Positions 27,184-37,240 of a stretch of 64,000 bases of DNA are shown in pieces. Source of the DNA: Moraxella pluranimalium. Its GTDB lineage: Bacteria > Pseudomonadota > Gammaproteobacteria > Pseudomonadales > Moraxellaceae. Position 1 is the first letter of the stretch, and every line of letters starts with the position of its first letter. Where the stretch lies: positions 124,001 through 188,000 of the forward strand of contig NZ_MUYU01000006.1 of NCBI RefSeq assembly GCF_002014825.1. The letters are read 5' to 3'. The translations under genes and the position numbers were made by a program. The notes below the pieces were generated by a model that worked only from the letters and a program-made list of their open reading frames with translations, was not told the DNA's origin and searched no databases.

Positions 27184-27771
27184 TCAACCCAAATGATTGG
27201 CGACCATTGCACGCAGTTTTTGCCAATCAAAAAACTCACCGGGGTCGGTTTTGCGAGTTGGGGCAATATCGCTATGACCCATCAAGTGCCTGCGTGTGGC
27301 GGGATAAGCCTTATAAATCTCGGCGATAATTTGGCTAAGTACTTGATATTGCACACTTTCATAATTGGTATCATCACTGCCTTCGAGCTCAATACCGATG
27401 GTAAAGTCATTGCAATTGTCTTGCCCAAGATAGCAAGATGCCCCAGCGTGCCATGCACGGTCATCAAAATTGACAAACTGCGTCACGCTGCCATCTCGCT
27501 CGATGAATAGATGCGCCGAGACCTGCATGGTGTGGATGGTCTGAAAATACGGATGGTCATCGGCATTGAGCTGATTTTGAAAAAACGCTTTGACATGGTG
27601 CACGCCATCAGCATTGACTTGCCCGAAGTTTGACGGCGGCAAGCTGATGTTGTGAATGACGATGCCACGAATGACACCGCTACTGTCGGTTGGGCGGGCG
27701 TTGAAATTGGGCGATGGCAAAAAAGTCGCCCCATGCAAAATACCATCTTTGATAAAAAACTGTGTCGTCAT
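27184..27771 (-). CDS. ampD: N-acetylmuramoyl-L-alanine amidase AmpD
   Basis: A cytoplasmic amidase that cleaves 1,6-anhydro-muropeptides in cell-wall recycling. The amidase_2 zinc ligands are visible in IVIHNISLPP, the later RAWHAG block and HSDIAPTRKTDPG. I chose the ATG at 27771, which opens at the conserved region and gives 195 residues; the longer frame adds 37 cysteine-rich residues that do not fit the family. In some relatives AmpD controls AmpR/AmpC induction; no ampC is seen here. It is divergent from the DUF4105 gene. Confidence 0.92.
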   Translation of the reverse strand: MTTQFFIKDGILHGATFLPSPNFNARPTDSSGVIRGIVIHNISLPPSNFGQVNADGVHHVKAFFQNQLNADDHPYFQTIHTMQVSAHLFIERDGSVTQFVNFDDRAWHAGASCYLGQDNCNDFTIGIELEGSDDTNYESVQYQVLSQIIAEIYKAYPATRRHLMGHSDIAPTRKTDPGEFFDWQKLRAMVANHLG

Positions 27772-27893
27772 AACAAATCCATGCAAGTTTTTGGCTATTG
27801 TAGCACAAATCGCACAGACAAATGGGTGAAATGCTGTGATACAATGGCGATACTTACAAGACATCACTCTTTGCATCAACACAAGGTCGGCTT

Positions 27894-29732
27894 ATGTCAC
27901 ACATCGCCCACAAACTTGGCATACTCACAGTATCATTGGCGTGTCTGCCGTCGATGGCATCAGGCACAGCGCATGGTATCGCTGATGGCACGCAGCTATC
28001 TGATACGATTAAATCCCTGTCAAATCAATCACTTAAAGCAAATCCCTATGGGCTAAGTGATGTACAAATACAAGCCATCGCATCGTCAGTGGCATGGCGA
28101 CGACTGCTATTGTTCAAAGATTATCCAACGGGCAAGGATGAGAGCCGATTGGACAATCCCAAGTTCTTTGTGGCGGCAACTGGTCATAACGATGCCAAAG
28201 CCGAGCTTGTGGCGACTTTGGATGCGCTCGCTCGCCAAAATCAAGCGGTGCTGTGTCAGTTTCCTGCTCGGGCACATTTTTTGGCAAATCAGCTTGGGCA
28301 GATGGGCGTGCCCCATACTATTGATTTGACGGCGTGCAGTGAATTTCAGGCATTTGCCAAGTCATTGGATGCCAAGCGATTGTCGCTGATTTTTGCCGAA
28401 GAGCATCCCAACGCACTGGCATCTGCCTTCGCTCATGTGCTACTCAAAGCAGATAATGGCAGTGATGAGGACAAGCGGGCGATGGCGGTGAATTATACGG
28501 TGGCAAGCGATGCCAAAGATGGCACTGTGAAGTCCACCTTAAAATCCATCTCGGGCAAATACGCAGGCGTGATGGAGATTTTACCTTATCAAGATAAGCA
28601 AAATGACTATCTTGTCAAAGATGAGCGGGATTTGTGGCAATACACCCTAAACTTATCCGAAGCAGAAGTGGCACAAATCGTACGACACATTTGGGAAGTC
28701 AAGGACATGGCACGCCCGTATTTTTTTACTCATGATAATTGCGCCACTGAGATTGTGCGCTTGATTGATGTCGTGCGTCCTGATGGTCGTCTCAAGGATA
28801 AAGTGGGTAAAATCGTGATTCCGTCACGCATTGCATCGATTTTGGTGGAGCAAGGCGTGGTGGCACAGACGCAGTTTATCCCATCGGTATCGACCTTGCG
28901 CCAAGCTCGGCTTAATGCGTCTCATCAGTCGGCGGGTGCAGTTGATGCGACAGATGTACTGTTGCCAAGTCGTAATAATCCTGCCAATGCCACACCAGTT
29001 CATCGCATTGGGCTGGGTATAGGTATGGATGAGCGATATACTGATAAGGCAGTTTATGGGCTGTCATTGAATGGTGCTTATCAAGATTTACTTGATAATC
29101 CAAATGGCGTGCGACCGCTACTTGATTTGCAATTGATGTCGCTTGAAGCCATCGTTGATGATGAGAAAGTGAAAATTAAGGACTTGACCATATTCTCGAC
29201 TCGCAGTCTCAATCCTGCCAATACCGCCAAAAATAACGCCACTGCCCCAATAGGCGTGGGCAAGGCATGGGGGCAACGACTCAAATTCAGCCAAGTCATC
29301 GACGCATCGACGCATGATAACGATGACCATCTGGTGCTGGATGTCGGACTACAAAAAGGCAAGGCATGGAATCTTGGGCAAGCTCGTGCACACACCGGTG
29401 AGATTGCTGACACGACTTGCTATGTACTTGCCGATGGTGGCGTGCAGATTGGACAGGTGAATCAAGGTTATCGTGTGGGCGTTGGCGCAGTTGCTGGCTG
29501 TGTGCACTATGCCACCGAGCGAGTGCGTGGCTTGGTGGAGCTGTCTGTGCCTTATTATTATCATGCTGATAGTGCCGATGGCGTACGCTCAGGTTATTTT
29601 CAGCCGTCGGTCAGTATTGGTGCGCAGGCGGATATCAGCCGTGACTATGCCGTGCGACTGGTATCAAAAACCGAACGCTTGTACGATAACACCAATACCC
29701 AAGCCATGCTGTATTTATCCAAGTATTTTTAA
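27894..29732 (+). CDS. DUF4105-family exported protein
   Basis: A 612-residue protein with a signal peptide (LGILTVSLACLPSMASG, cleavage near residue 24). The N-terminal half fits the DUF4105 group, with a conserved CQFPARAHFL block, ANALASAFAH-type segment (a degenerate GH pattern) and the WQYTLNL...FTHDNCATE region around a Cys-Asn motif. The C-terminal ~200 residues alternate polar and hydrophobic and end in LYLSKYF, suggesting an outer-membrane beta-barrel or surface association. The family function is not established. It is followed after 18 bp by the dehydratase-like gene, a likely operon. Confidence 0.75.
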   Translation: MSHIAHKLGILTVSLACLPSMASGTAHGIADGTQLSDTIKSLSNQSLKANPYGLSDVQIQAIASSVAWRRLLLFKDYPTGKDESRLDNPKFFVAATGHNDAKAELVATLDALARQNQAVLCQFPARAHFLANQLGQMGVPHTIDLTACSEFQAFAKSLDAKRLSLIFAEEHPNALASAFAHVLLKADNGSDEDKRAMAVNYTVASDAKDGTVKSTLKSISGKYAGVMEILPYQDKQNDYLVKDERDLWQYTLNLSEAEVAQIVRHIWEVKDMARPYFFTHDNCATEIVRLIDVVRPDGRLKDKVGKIVIPSRIASILVEQGVVAQTQFIPSVSTLRQARLNASHQSAGAVDATDVLLPSRNNPANATPVHRIGLGIGMDERYTDKAVYGLSLNGAYQDLLDNPNGVRPLLDLQLMSLEAIVDDEKVKIKDLTIFSTRSLNPANTAKNNATAPIGVGKAWGQRLKFSQVIDASTHDNDDHLVLDVGLQKGKAWNLGQARAHTGEIADTTCYVLADGGVQIGQVNQGYRVGVGAVAGCVHYATERVRGLVELSVPYYYHADSADGVRSGYFQPSVSIGAQADISRDYAVRLVSKTERLYDNTNTQAMLYLSKYF

Positions 29733-29750
29733 GGGGACTAAGCTGATTTT

Positions 29751-30587
29751 ATGAAGCGATTTTTAATCATTGGTCAAGGTTCAATCGGCAAACCGTTGGC
29801 GGAGCGACTGACAGTACACGGACAGGTGATGGCAGTGGCAACGAGTACTAAGGCTTATCAAGCGCCTGTGACATTGCTACAAAAACCCGCTCAAACGCTC
29901 ACCGCTGATGACATCTGTGGCGTGACACATATCGCTATCATCATCACACCGCGTAAGCAGGGCAAAGTCGCCACCGCTGATGATTATAAAGGCAGCTATC
30001 TGTCCGTCTGCCAAAGCGTGACACAGCTGTATCGTGATAGTGCATCACAGGTACAGCTTGAGCAGGTGCTGTTTGTCTCATCGACAGCGGTCTATGGCGA
30101 GAATGCAGGCGAGTGGATTGATGAGCGAACGCCTGCCGTGCCGACTAGCCCGACCGCACAGGTGCTACTACAGGCAGAGCAAGCGTTGCAATCGGTCTTT
30201 GGTGATAAAGCAGTCATCGTGCGACCGAGTGGCATTTATCATCTGGGCAGTACACGACTGATTGAACAGGCAAAATCTGCGCACCACGCAGGCGTGCCAA
30301 GTCATCATTATACTAACCGTATCATGGATAGTGATTTGATTGCCATTCTTGAGCGTATTCTGATGACAAGTACGCCAAAGCCTATTTATCTTGCGACGGA
30401 TACTTTGCCTGTCACAAGCTTTGATGTGCTTAGCTTTATCGCCGATACGCTTGGCCATCCACCACCTACACCGATTGATGGTGCTATGACCGGCAAGCGT
30501 ATCCGCCACAATCTGCCTGATGGCTGGCTGGCTGTGCCTGATTATCGGGTGGGCTATGGGCAGGTGATGGCAAAGATGGCTGAATAA
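29751..30587 (+). CDS. NAD(P)-dependent epimerase/SDR-like protein (YeeZ-type)
   Basis: A Rossmann-fold protein of 278 residues. The nucleotide-binding motif is at the N-terminus (FLIIGQGSIGKPLAERL), followed by SSTAVYGENAGEWIDE, which resembles the catalytic S/YxxxK region of extended SDRs with a lysine lacking in the usual place. This is a feature of the YeeZ-like subgroup. The substrate is unknown. It lies 18 bp after the DUF4105 gene. Confidence 0.75.
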   Translation: MKRFLIIGQGSIGKPLAERLTVHGQVMAVATSTKAYQAPVTLLQKPAQTLTADDICGVTHIAIIITPRKQGKVATADDYKGSYLSVCQSVTQLYRDSASQVQLEQVLFVSSTAVYGENAGEWIDERTPAVPTSPTAQVLLQAEQALQSVFGDKAVIVRPSGIYHLGSTRLIEQAKSAHHAGVPSHHYTNRIMDSDLIAILERILMTSTPKPIYLATDTLPVTSFDVLSFIADTLGHPPPTPIDGAMTGKRIRHNLPDGWLAVPDYRVGYGQVMAKMAE

Positions 30588-30627
30588 TCTTAATCAGCCA
30601 TTGATGAAAGGGTATCAATAGAGCAAA

Positions 30628-30662
30628 AAACATGGCTTAGGTGAGTTGCCTAAGCCATGTTT
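30628..30662. terminator. Bidirectional terminator between SDR-like gene and mrcA
   Basis: A perfect 14-bp stem (AAACATGGCTTAGG with CCTAAGCCATGTTT), 7-nt loop, between convergent genes. Confidence 0.85.
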
Positions 30663-30687
30663 GTTTAACCAATACAGTGAAGCAGAT

Positions 30688-33177
30688 CTAGTTTTTAGGT
30701 TTGGTTGTTGAATTGTCTGCTTTGGCATTTTGACCGTCATCAGTTAATTCTACAACTTCTTGGGTTTCGATGGCTGCTTTTGAGCGGTCTTCTTTGCTGA
30801 CCCATTGTGATGGTGTACCGCTAAGTGCTTTACGCATATAGCTTACCCAAATTGGTAGGGCGGCAACACCACCATACTCTTTAGCGCCGAGTGTAGATGG
30901 CTGGTCAAAGCCTACCCAAACAACCGCAACATTGGTTGGCTGGAAGCCTGCAAACCAAGCGTCTTTTGCAAGGTTGGTTGTACCGGTTTTACCACCGACA
31001 TCGCTACGACCCACAGCACGGGCTTTTTTACCTGTACCATAGCTGATGACTTCACGCATCATATTGGCGACATTATAAGCTGTCTCGTGTGATAGTACAC
31101 GTGGGGCTTGTTGTGCCATCATGAGCTGTGGTGCAGTTTTTGGGTGTAGGCGGTCGCCAGCAGGCGTGCCGTCATGAGTTTTGGTTTGGGCTACTGCATC
31201 GCTTGCTTTATCATCTGCTGCTTTGCCATCTTTTGTTGTATTGGCAGCTGATGACTTGCTTGCGTTAGCAGTTTTTTGTTGTGCTTCAAACGTCTCTAGA
31301 AGTTTGGCATTGGTTTTTTCAAGATTCTTATTAAAGCACAATGCACACGCTTGTACAGGATTGGCTTGATAGACCAAATCATTATTAAAGTTATAAATAC
31401 GCTCGATGAAATATGGCTGAATACGATGACCGCCATTGGCGATGGTCGCATAGCCTGTCGCCATCTGTAGCGGTGTGATGTCAGCAGCGCCCAGTGCCAG
31501 CGCAAGCGTCGATGGCATACGGTCCATCTCAAGACCACCCATCTGGTTCATCAGCTGACGTGTCTCGTCGATACCCGCTGAACGCATCAAGCGAATCACA
31601 GGCGTGTTACGAGACAGTGCCAATGCACGGCGTAGGGTCATCATACCAGTAAATCGACCGTCGGCGTTCTTTGGTCGCCAGCTACCGATACGGATTGCCG
31701 CATCCGAGATTAGGCTGTCTGGTGTGTATTTGCCAGTTTCGAGTGCAGCGGCAAATACAAATGTCTTAATGGTCGAGCCAGGTTGACGATAGCCTTGAGT
31801 TGCGCGGTTGAATTTGCTGTGATTGTAGTGGAAACCACCGACAACCGCACGCAATGCGCCATTTTCAGGGTCGAGTGATACCAGTGCGCCTTGTACTTTT
31901 GGGATGGATTCCATTTTCCAAGCGGTTTTGGCTTCGTTCAGTGGCGAGATACGCACGATGTTGCCGACTTTGACCATTTGGTGGGCATTGCTGTAGCCAC
32001 CGCCGACACGGTTGGCGCTATAATAGCGTCTTGCCCAGTTCATGCCTGACCAGTGAATGGTGACTTTGTCGCCAGATTGTAGCTCAGCTTCAAAGCTGTT
32101 GTTATTCACCTTAGTGACTTTGGCAGGATAGATGTTGTCAAAGTTGCGACGACCTTCAAGCTCGCCTTCTTCGGCTTCGACACCACGCCAGCCATGACGA
32201 CGGTCATAGCTACGCAGACCGCCAACGAGTGCAGAATCAGCAGCGAGCTGGTCTTGACTGTCAATGGTCAGCTGTACACGCCAGCCGGAATCCATCACTT
32301 TTTCGCCGTATTTTTCGACCAATGAGCTACGAGCCATCTCAGCCACATACGGCATATTCAAATCAAGCTGTTCTTTATATAGGTTGAGTCCCATCGGTTC
32401 TGCAATGGCGGCATCTCGCTCAGCAGCACTGATAAAGCCTTCTTCGTGCATACGACCGATAATCCAGTTGCGACGCTCCATTGCACGCTCTGGATTGACC
32501 ACAGGGTTATAAGCCGATGGTGCTTTTGGTAAGCCCGCAATCATTGCCATCTCAGCGATGGTCAGCTTATCAAGTGGCTTACTAAAATAACGACGTGCCG
32601 CCGCTTGGATACCATAAGTGCCTTCGCCCAAATAGATTTTATTGACATATAAAGTTAAAATCTCATTTTTGGTGAGTTCAGCTTCAATCTTACGAGCGAT
32701 AAACAGCTCAGTCAGCTTACGGTCGATGGTACGCTCAGGGCTTAGAAAATAGTTTTTTGCCACCTGCATGGTGATGGTCGAACCACCCGTTTGCGAATCG
32801 GAATTTGATGCCACTTCGGTGAGCGCACGACCCATACCTTTGACACTGATACCGCTATGCTCAAAAAAAGTATCGTCTTCGGCAGCCAAAAACGCATGAA
32901 TCATATGCTGTGGAATTTCTTCAAAAGTCACTGGCAATGATAAAGTATTGCCATATTGTCCAATCAGCTTATTATCTGAAGTATAGACCTGTAGTGGCAT
33001 CTGAAGTTCGGTTTGGTTGATGTTTTTGACATCAGGCAAGGTTGGCTCAAGATACATCGCCATCCCATAAAAGCCAATCGGAAACGCCAATACCAAAATC
33101 AAGACCAGGGCAATGATTGCCACCAAGATTTTTAGCAATACAGACCAAAGCGTCGCAGTAAAAGTTTTTTCAGCCAT
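30688..33177 (-). CDS. mrcA: Penicillin-binding protein 1A
   Basis: A bifunctional class A PBP of 829 residues that polymerises and cross-links peptidoglycan at the inner membrane. One N-terminal membrane helix (residues ~10-38) is followed by the GT51 domain (EDDTFFEHSGI, GGSTITMQVAKN, RKLTELFIARKIE) and an OB-like insert. The transpeptidase motifs are SxxK in GSTIK, SRN in SRNTP and KTG in GKTGTT. A ~70-residue Lys/Ala-rich insert before HETAYNVANMM and an acidic tail are variable regions. Length and order are normal. Confidence 0.96.
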   Translation of the reverse strand: MAEKTFTATLWSVLLKILVAIIALVLILVLAFPIGFYGMAMYLEPTLPDVKNINQTELQMPLQVYTSDNKLIGQYGNTLSLPVTFEEIPQHMIHAFLAAEDDTFFEHSGISVKGMGRALTEVASNSDSQTGGSTITMQVAKNYFLSPERTIDRKLTELFIARKIEAELTKNEILTLYVNKIYLGEGTYGIQAAARRYFSKPLDKLTIAEMAMIAGLPKAPSAYNPVVNPERAMERRNWIIGRMHEEGFISAAERDAAIAEPMGLNLYKEQLDLNMPYVAEMARSSLVEKYGEKVMDSGWRVQLTIDSQDQLAADSALVGGLRSYDRRHGWRGVEAEEGELEGRRNFDNIYPAKVTKVNNNSFEAELQSGDKVTIHWSGMNWARRYYSANRVGGGYSNAHQMVKVGNIVRISPLNEAKTAWKMESIPKVQGALVSLDPENGALRAVVGGFHYNHSKFNRATQGYRQPGSTIKTFVFAAALETGKYTPDSLISDAAIRIGSWRPKNADGRFTGMMTLRRALALSRNTPVIRLMRSAGIDETRQLMNQMGGLEMDRMPSTLALALGAADITPLQMATGYATIANGGHRIQPYFIERIYNFNNDLVYQANPVQACALCFNKNLEKTNAKLLETFEAQQKTANASKSSAANTTKDGKAADDKASDAVAQTKTHDGTPAGDRLHPKTAPQLMMAQQAPRVLSHETAYNVANMMREVISYGTGKKARAVGRSDVGGKTGTTNLAKDAWFAGFQPTNVAVVWVGFDQPSTLGAKEYGGVAALPIWVSYMRKALSGTPSQWVSKEDRSKAAIETQEVVELTDDGQNAKADNSTTKPKN

Positions 33178-33404
33178 AAAAAATCATGCTTAATTGTTTT
33201 AAACTAACTGACCATTTTACCAGTTTGACAAAAAATAGCTAGTAATAGTTGGTAAATAAGTGTAGTTATTGAAAATCACTATAAATTACAACGCTGATGG
33301 TTGATGGTTTTTATACTGATAATGCTCATAAATTGCTTGAAAAAATTTGCTACGACCCGATTATGATAGCCATCAAAACAATTGCAAACAATAAGGAGAA
33401 TTTT

Positions 33405-35339
33405 ATGACCACAACCAACCATCATTTTGAAGCCGAAGTCGCACAGCTACTGCATTTGGTGACGCATTCACTGTACTCAAACGCCGACATCTTTGTGCGT
33501 GAATTGGTGTCAAATGCCTCTGATGCCTGCGACAAACTGCGTTTTTTGGCGACAAGCGATGACAGCTTGTATGAAAACGATGGCGAGCTTGCGATTAAAA
33601 TTGATATCGACAAAGACGCCAAAACCATCACCATCAGCGATAACGGCATCGGTATGAATGAAGCAGATGCCATCGAGCATCTGGGCACGATTGCCAAATC
33701 AGGCACAAAGGCATTTTTGGATAAGCTGTCTGATAGCGACAAAAAAGACGGCAATCTGATTGGTCAGTTTGGCGTGGGCTTTTATTCAGGCTTTATTGTC
33801 GCGGATAAAATCACTGTCGAGAGCCGAAAAGCAGGCGAAGCGGCTGATCAAGGCGTACGCTGGGTATCTGATGGCACAGGCTCATTTACCACCGAGACCA
33901 TCACCAAAGACAGTCGTGGCACAAGCATCACCTTACACCTAAAAGATGAGTACGCAGGCAATGGTGATGAGACCACCAATTATCTAGATCGTCATGCCAT
34001 CAAATCACTGGTGAATAAATACTCAGACCACATCAGCTTGCCGATTCAGATGCGTAAACAAGAATGGCAAGATGAGCTTGATGACAATGGCGAAGTGGTC
34101 GCAGGCAAGGGCGAATACATCACCACCGATGAGTACGAGACCATCAACCAAGCCAATGCACTATGGACACGCAGCCCAAGCGACATCAGCGATGATGAGT
34201 ATAACGAGTTTTATAAAAACCTAAGCTATGACTACACAGACCCATTAGCACATACGCACAATCGTGTCGAAGGCCGTGTGCAGTACACTCAGCTGCTGTA
34301 TATTCCAAAAAAAGCACCGTTTGACCTATATGCCCGTGAACAACAGCGTGGGCTTAAACTCTATGTCAAGCGTGTGTTCATCATGGAAGATGCCGAACAG
34401 CTGCTACCGATGTATCTGCGCTTTGTTAAGGGCGTGATTGATACCGCTGATTTGCCACTCAATGTCAGCCGTGAAATCTTGCAAGAATCTCGTGATGTCA
34501 AGGCAATCCGTGATGGTAATGCTCGCCGTGTGCTGACTTTGTTGGCAAGTTTGGCAAACAGTGAAGATGCGGATAAACAAGCCAAATTTAAGGAATTTTA
34601 TCAAGAATTTGGTGATGTCCTAAAAGAAGGCTTGGGCGAAGACCAAAGCAATCAAGAGCGTATCGCTAAGTTACTACGCTATGCCACCAGCCAAAATGAC
34701 GCCGTTGAGACAGGCTTTGCCGACTACAAGGCTCGCATGAAAGACGGTCAAAAGGCGATTTATTATCTGACGGCGGATAATTTGGCAGCTGCCAAAAACA
34801 GCCCACAGCTTGAGCTGTTTAACAAAAAAGGCATCGAAGTCATCCTGATGACCGCGCGTGTGGATGAGTGGGCGATGAATTTCTTGCATGAGTTTGATGG
34901 CACACCGCTCCAAAATATCGCCAAAGGTGCGGTGGATTTGGGCGAGTTGACCGACGAAGCCGAAAAAGCAGAAGTTAAACAAGCCGAAGAAAACCTAAAA
35001 CCTGTGGTGGATAAGCTCAAAACCGCTCTGGGCGAGCGTGCCAAAGATGTGCGTGTCTCTAGCCGTCTGGTGGATAGTCCGGCTTGTCTTGTAGTGGGTG
35101 ATGGCGAGCTATCACCGCAGATGGTGCAGATGCTAAAAGCGATGGGACAACCTGTGCCTGATGTCAAGCCGACGCTTGAGATTAACCCGACGCATCCGCT
35201 CATCACCAAGCTTGAGAATAGTGCCGAGTTTGATGATTTGGCGCAAGTCATCTTTGACCAAGCTTTACTTGCCGATGGCGGACAGCTTGATGACCCAGCA
35301 GGGTATCTAAAGCGTATCAATAAGCTGTTGATGAAATAA
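33405..35339 (+). CDS. htpG: Molecular chaperone HtpG (Hsp90)
   Basis: A cytosolic ATP-dependent chaperone of 644 residues. GHKL ATPase motifs are visible: [22 protein letters not shown], and [11 protein letters not shown]; later FDLY and [11 protein letters not shown] are family markers. I chose the ATG at 33405 because AAGGAG precedes it with good spacing and it opens directly on the conserved FEAEVAQLL region; the upstream in-frame start at 33297 would add 36 unrelated residues. It is a single gene with a terminator. Confidence 0.97.
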   Translation: MTTTNHHFEAEVAQLLHLVTHSLYSNADIFVRELVSNASDACDKLRFLATSDDSLYENDGELAIKIDIDKDAKTITISDNGIGMNEADAIEHLGTIAKSGTKAFLDKLSDSDKKDGNLIGQFGVGFYSGFIVADKITVESRKAGEAADQGVRWVSDGTGSFTTETITKDSRGTSITLHLKDEYAGNGDETTNYLDRHAIKSLVNKYSDHISLPIQMRKQEWQDELDDNGEVVAGKGEYITTDEYETINQANALWTRSPSDISDDEYNEFYKNLSYDYTDPLAHTHNRVEGRVQYTQLLYIPKKAPFDLYAREQQRGLKLYVKRVFIMEDAEQLLPMYLRFVKGVIDTADLPLNVSREILQESRDVKAIRDGNARRVLTLLASLANSEDADKQAKFKEFYQEFGDVLKEGLGEDQSNQERIAKLLRYATSQNDAVETGFADYKARMKDGQKAIYYLTADNLAAAKNSPQLELFNKKGIEVILMTARVDEWAMNFLHEFDGTPLQNIAKGAVDLGELTDEAEKAEVKQAEENLKPVVDKLKTALGERAKDVRVSSRLVDSPACLVVGDGELSPQMVQMLKAMGQPVPDVKPTLEINPTHPLITKLENSAEFDDLAQVIFDQALLADGGQLDDPAGYLKRINKLLMK

Positions 35340-35373
35340 GCTTATCGGTCTAAAAATCTGTTTGTGCATAATC

Positions 35374-35405
35374 AAAACCGCTCTATCATGGATAGGGCGG
35401 TTTTT
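35374..35405 (+). terminator. Intrinsic terminator after htpG
   Basis: Stem AAAACCGCTCTATC / GATAGGGCGGTTTT with a 3-nt loop, followed by T. Confidence 0.85.
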
Positions 35406-35511
35406 GAATGTTGTATGTAATAAAAATAACAGATACAAAAAATTTACCACCGTCATAATTACAATATGCTACAATAGCCACACATTTTTATACCAAAAAT
35501 TCGAGAGCTTG

Positions 35512-37002
35512 ATGGGTTTTTTCTCAAATTTTTTCTCAAATTTGGCAGCCGCCTTGTGGATGCTCTTGGGTAGTACCAAAGCATTTGGGCGGGTTAAGCC
35601 AACCTTTGCGCAGTTTGTGTGCTTTTTGGTGCTGGCATTGTCAGCCAACATTCTTTTTGCTTATTTGGCGGCGCCGACCTTCGGTTATTTTAATGAACAA
35701 GGTCTGATTAGCTACTTGGTGTGGCCGGCGATTATTGTGGTGGCGGGGATTATTCTTGCCAAGCGTTCGCTGAATTATTCGTTATTATTCGTGCCTGCGA
35801 TTTTGTGGTTGACGGCGGATACTTTGTTAATCTTGCTACAAAGTGCCATTCAGTTTCTTGAAAATGAAAGCCTGCTACCGTATTGGCTACATCATATCAT
35901 GCCGACCTTGTTTGCCATGCTGTTTGTGTGGCAGACCACTGCACTTTTATGGATTTTTGCCAAGCGGTTGCATTGGCCGTGGTGGGAGCGAGTGCTGATG
36001 CTCGTTGCGACGATTGCACTACTGCTTGTATGGCAAAAAAATGTCGTTGACCAGCCGATTTTTAAGGAATATAGCCAAGAAAACAAGCTTGCCGAGTCGC
36101 TATTTTATGCACAGCCACCTGTGATGCAAAAGGCGCTCAATAATATCAGCAAAGGGCAAGCAGGCGTGAGCGAATGGTATTTTATGGGTGTGGCAAGCTA
36201 TGCTGAGCAAGATGTATTCATGAGCGAAATCCTGCAAGCCAAGCAGCTGTTTGATGTCAAATTTGGCACGGCAGAGCGTTCGATGGTGCTTATCAATAAC
36301 CCAAAAACTTGGTTTGATTATCCGATTGCATCTCGCACGGGCATTGAGCAGGGCTTGGATGAATTTGCCAAAAAAATGAATGTCGATGAAGATGTGCTAT
36401 TTATGGCGTTAAGCTCGCATGGCGTGGTCGATGAGAATGATTTGCCATTAGGCGAGCTTGCTGTGACTAATGAGCCGCTGGATTTATCACCGATTGACCC
36501 AGTGTGGCTGAAGTCCGCACTCGATAAAGCAGGCATCCGTTGGCGGGTGATTGTGGTATCGGCGTGCTATTCGGGGACTTTTATTGAGCCTTTAAAAGAT
36601 GAAAACACACTCATCATCACTGCTGCCCGTGCCGACAGAGCAAGCTTTGGCTGTACCAATGATGCGGATTTGACTTATTTTGGTCGTGCGTTTTTTGCCG
36701 AAGGGATGCGTGAGCAGAGCAGTCTTGATGGGGCGTTTTTGCAGGCGGTGCGCCGAGTGGGTGAGCGTGAGACTTTGATGGGCTTTGAGCCATCTGAGCC
36801 GCAGCGATATATTGGCGAGACGATGCAACTTGCCTTGCCTGAGCTTGAAAAAGCCTTGTTTGAGCACGGCTCAAATCCTGTGGTTAATCTTGATGCCGTA
36901 CTTGCACCCCAAAGTGCAGAGCAAAGCACGGAACAGGGCGTAGAGCAAGGTGCAGAACCAGCATCAAACACTGATGCACAGCCAAGCACCGCGACACCTT
37001 AG
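35512..37002 (+). CDS. Membrane-anchored C13 (legumain-type) cysteine peptidase
   Basis: A 496-residue protein. Residues ~20-185 hold about five hydrophobic segments; the rest is a soluble caspase-like fold. The clan CD dyad is visible as His in LSSHGVVDE and Cys in VVSACYSGTF, both after hydrophobic strands, matching Peptidase_C13. The tail is a Glu/Gln-rich repeat (SAEQSTEQGVEQGAE). I chose the ATG at 35512 because it opens on the conserved part; the upstream frame (35362) covers the htpG terminator. Substrate unknown. Confidence 0.85.
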   Translation: MGFFSNFFSNLAAALWMLLGSTKAFGRVKPTFAQFVCFLVLALSANILFAYLAAPTFGYFNEQGLISYLVWPAIIVVAGIILAKRSLNYSLLFVPAILWLTADTLLILLQSAIQFLENESLLPYWLHHIMPTLFAMLFVWQTTALLWIFAKRLHWPWWERVLMLVATIALLLVWQKNVVDQPIFKEYSQENKLAESLFYAQPPVMQKALNNISKGQAGVSEWYFMGVASYAEQDVFMSEILQAKQLFDVKFGTAERSMVLINNPKTWFDYPIASRTGIEQGLDEFAKKMNVDEDVLFMALSSHGVVDENDLPLGELAVTNEPLDLSPIDPVWLKSALDKAGIRWRVIVVSACYSGTFIEPLKDENTLIITAARADRASFGCTNDADLTYFGRAFFAEGMREQSSLDGAFLQAVRRVGERETLMGFEPSEPQRYIGETMQLALPELEKALFEHGSNPVVNLDAVLAPQSAEQSTEQGVEQGAEPASNTDAQPSTATP

Positions 37003-37006
37003 CGAT

Positions 37007-37037
37007 ATACCCAATGTCTAGCATTGGGTATTTTTTT
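37007..37037 (+). terminator. Intrinsic terminator after C13 peptidase
   Basis: Stem ATACCCAATG / CATTGGGTAT, loop of 5, then T run. Confidence 0.85.
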
Positions 37038-37240
37038 GGTTATGATTAAGCAAGCAAATATTTATACAAATTTGCCAAAAATTACTTGTCAGGCAGGCTT
37101 TGGGTCTGTTATATTGTCTTTTGCGATGAGTATATTTGTTTTTTATGATTTGTTAATGAAATATTAATGATATATTCGGATTGATTGACACTTAATACAT
37201 TCATTGACCTTGTATTTGGTCTTATAAAAAGGAACACATC

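Noticed and set aside
35362..35511. Upstream start of the C13 peptidase
   Set aside because: This part covers the htpG terminator and is not hydrophobic like the true start.
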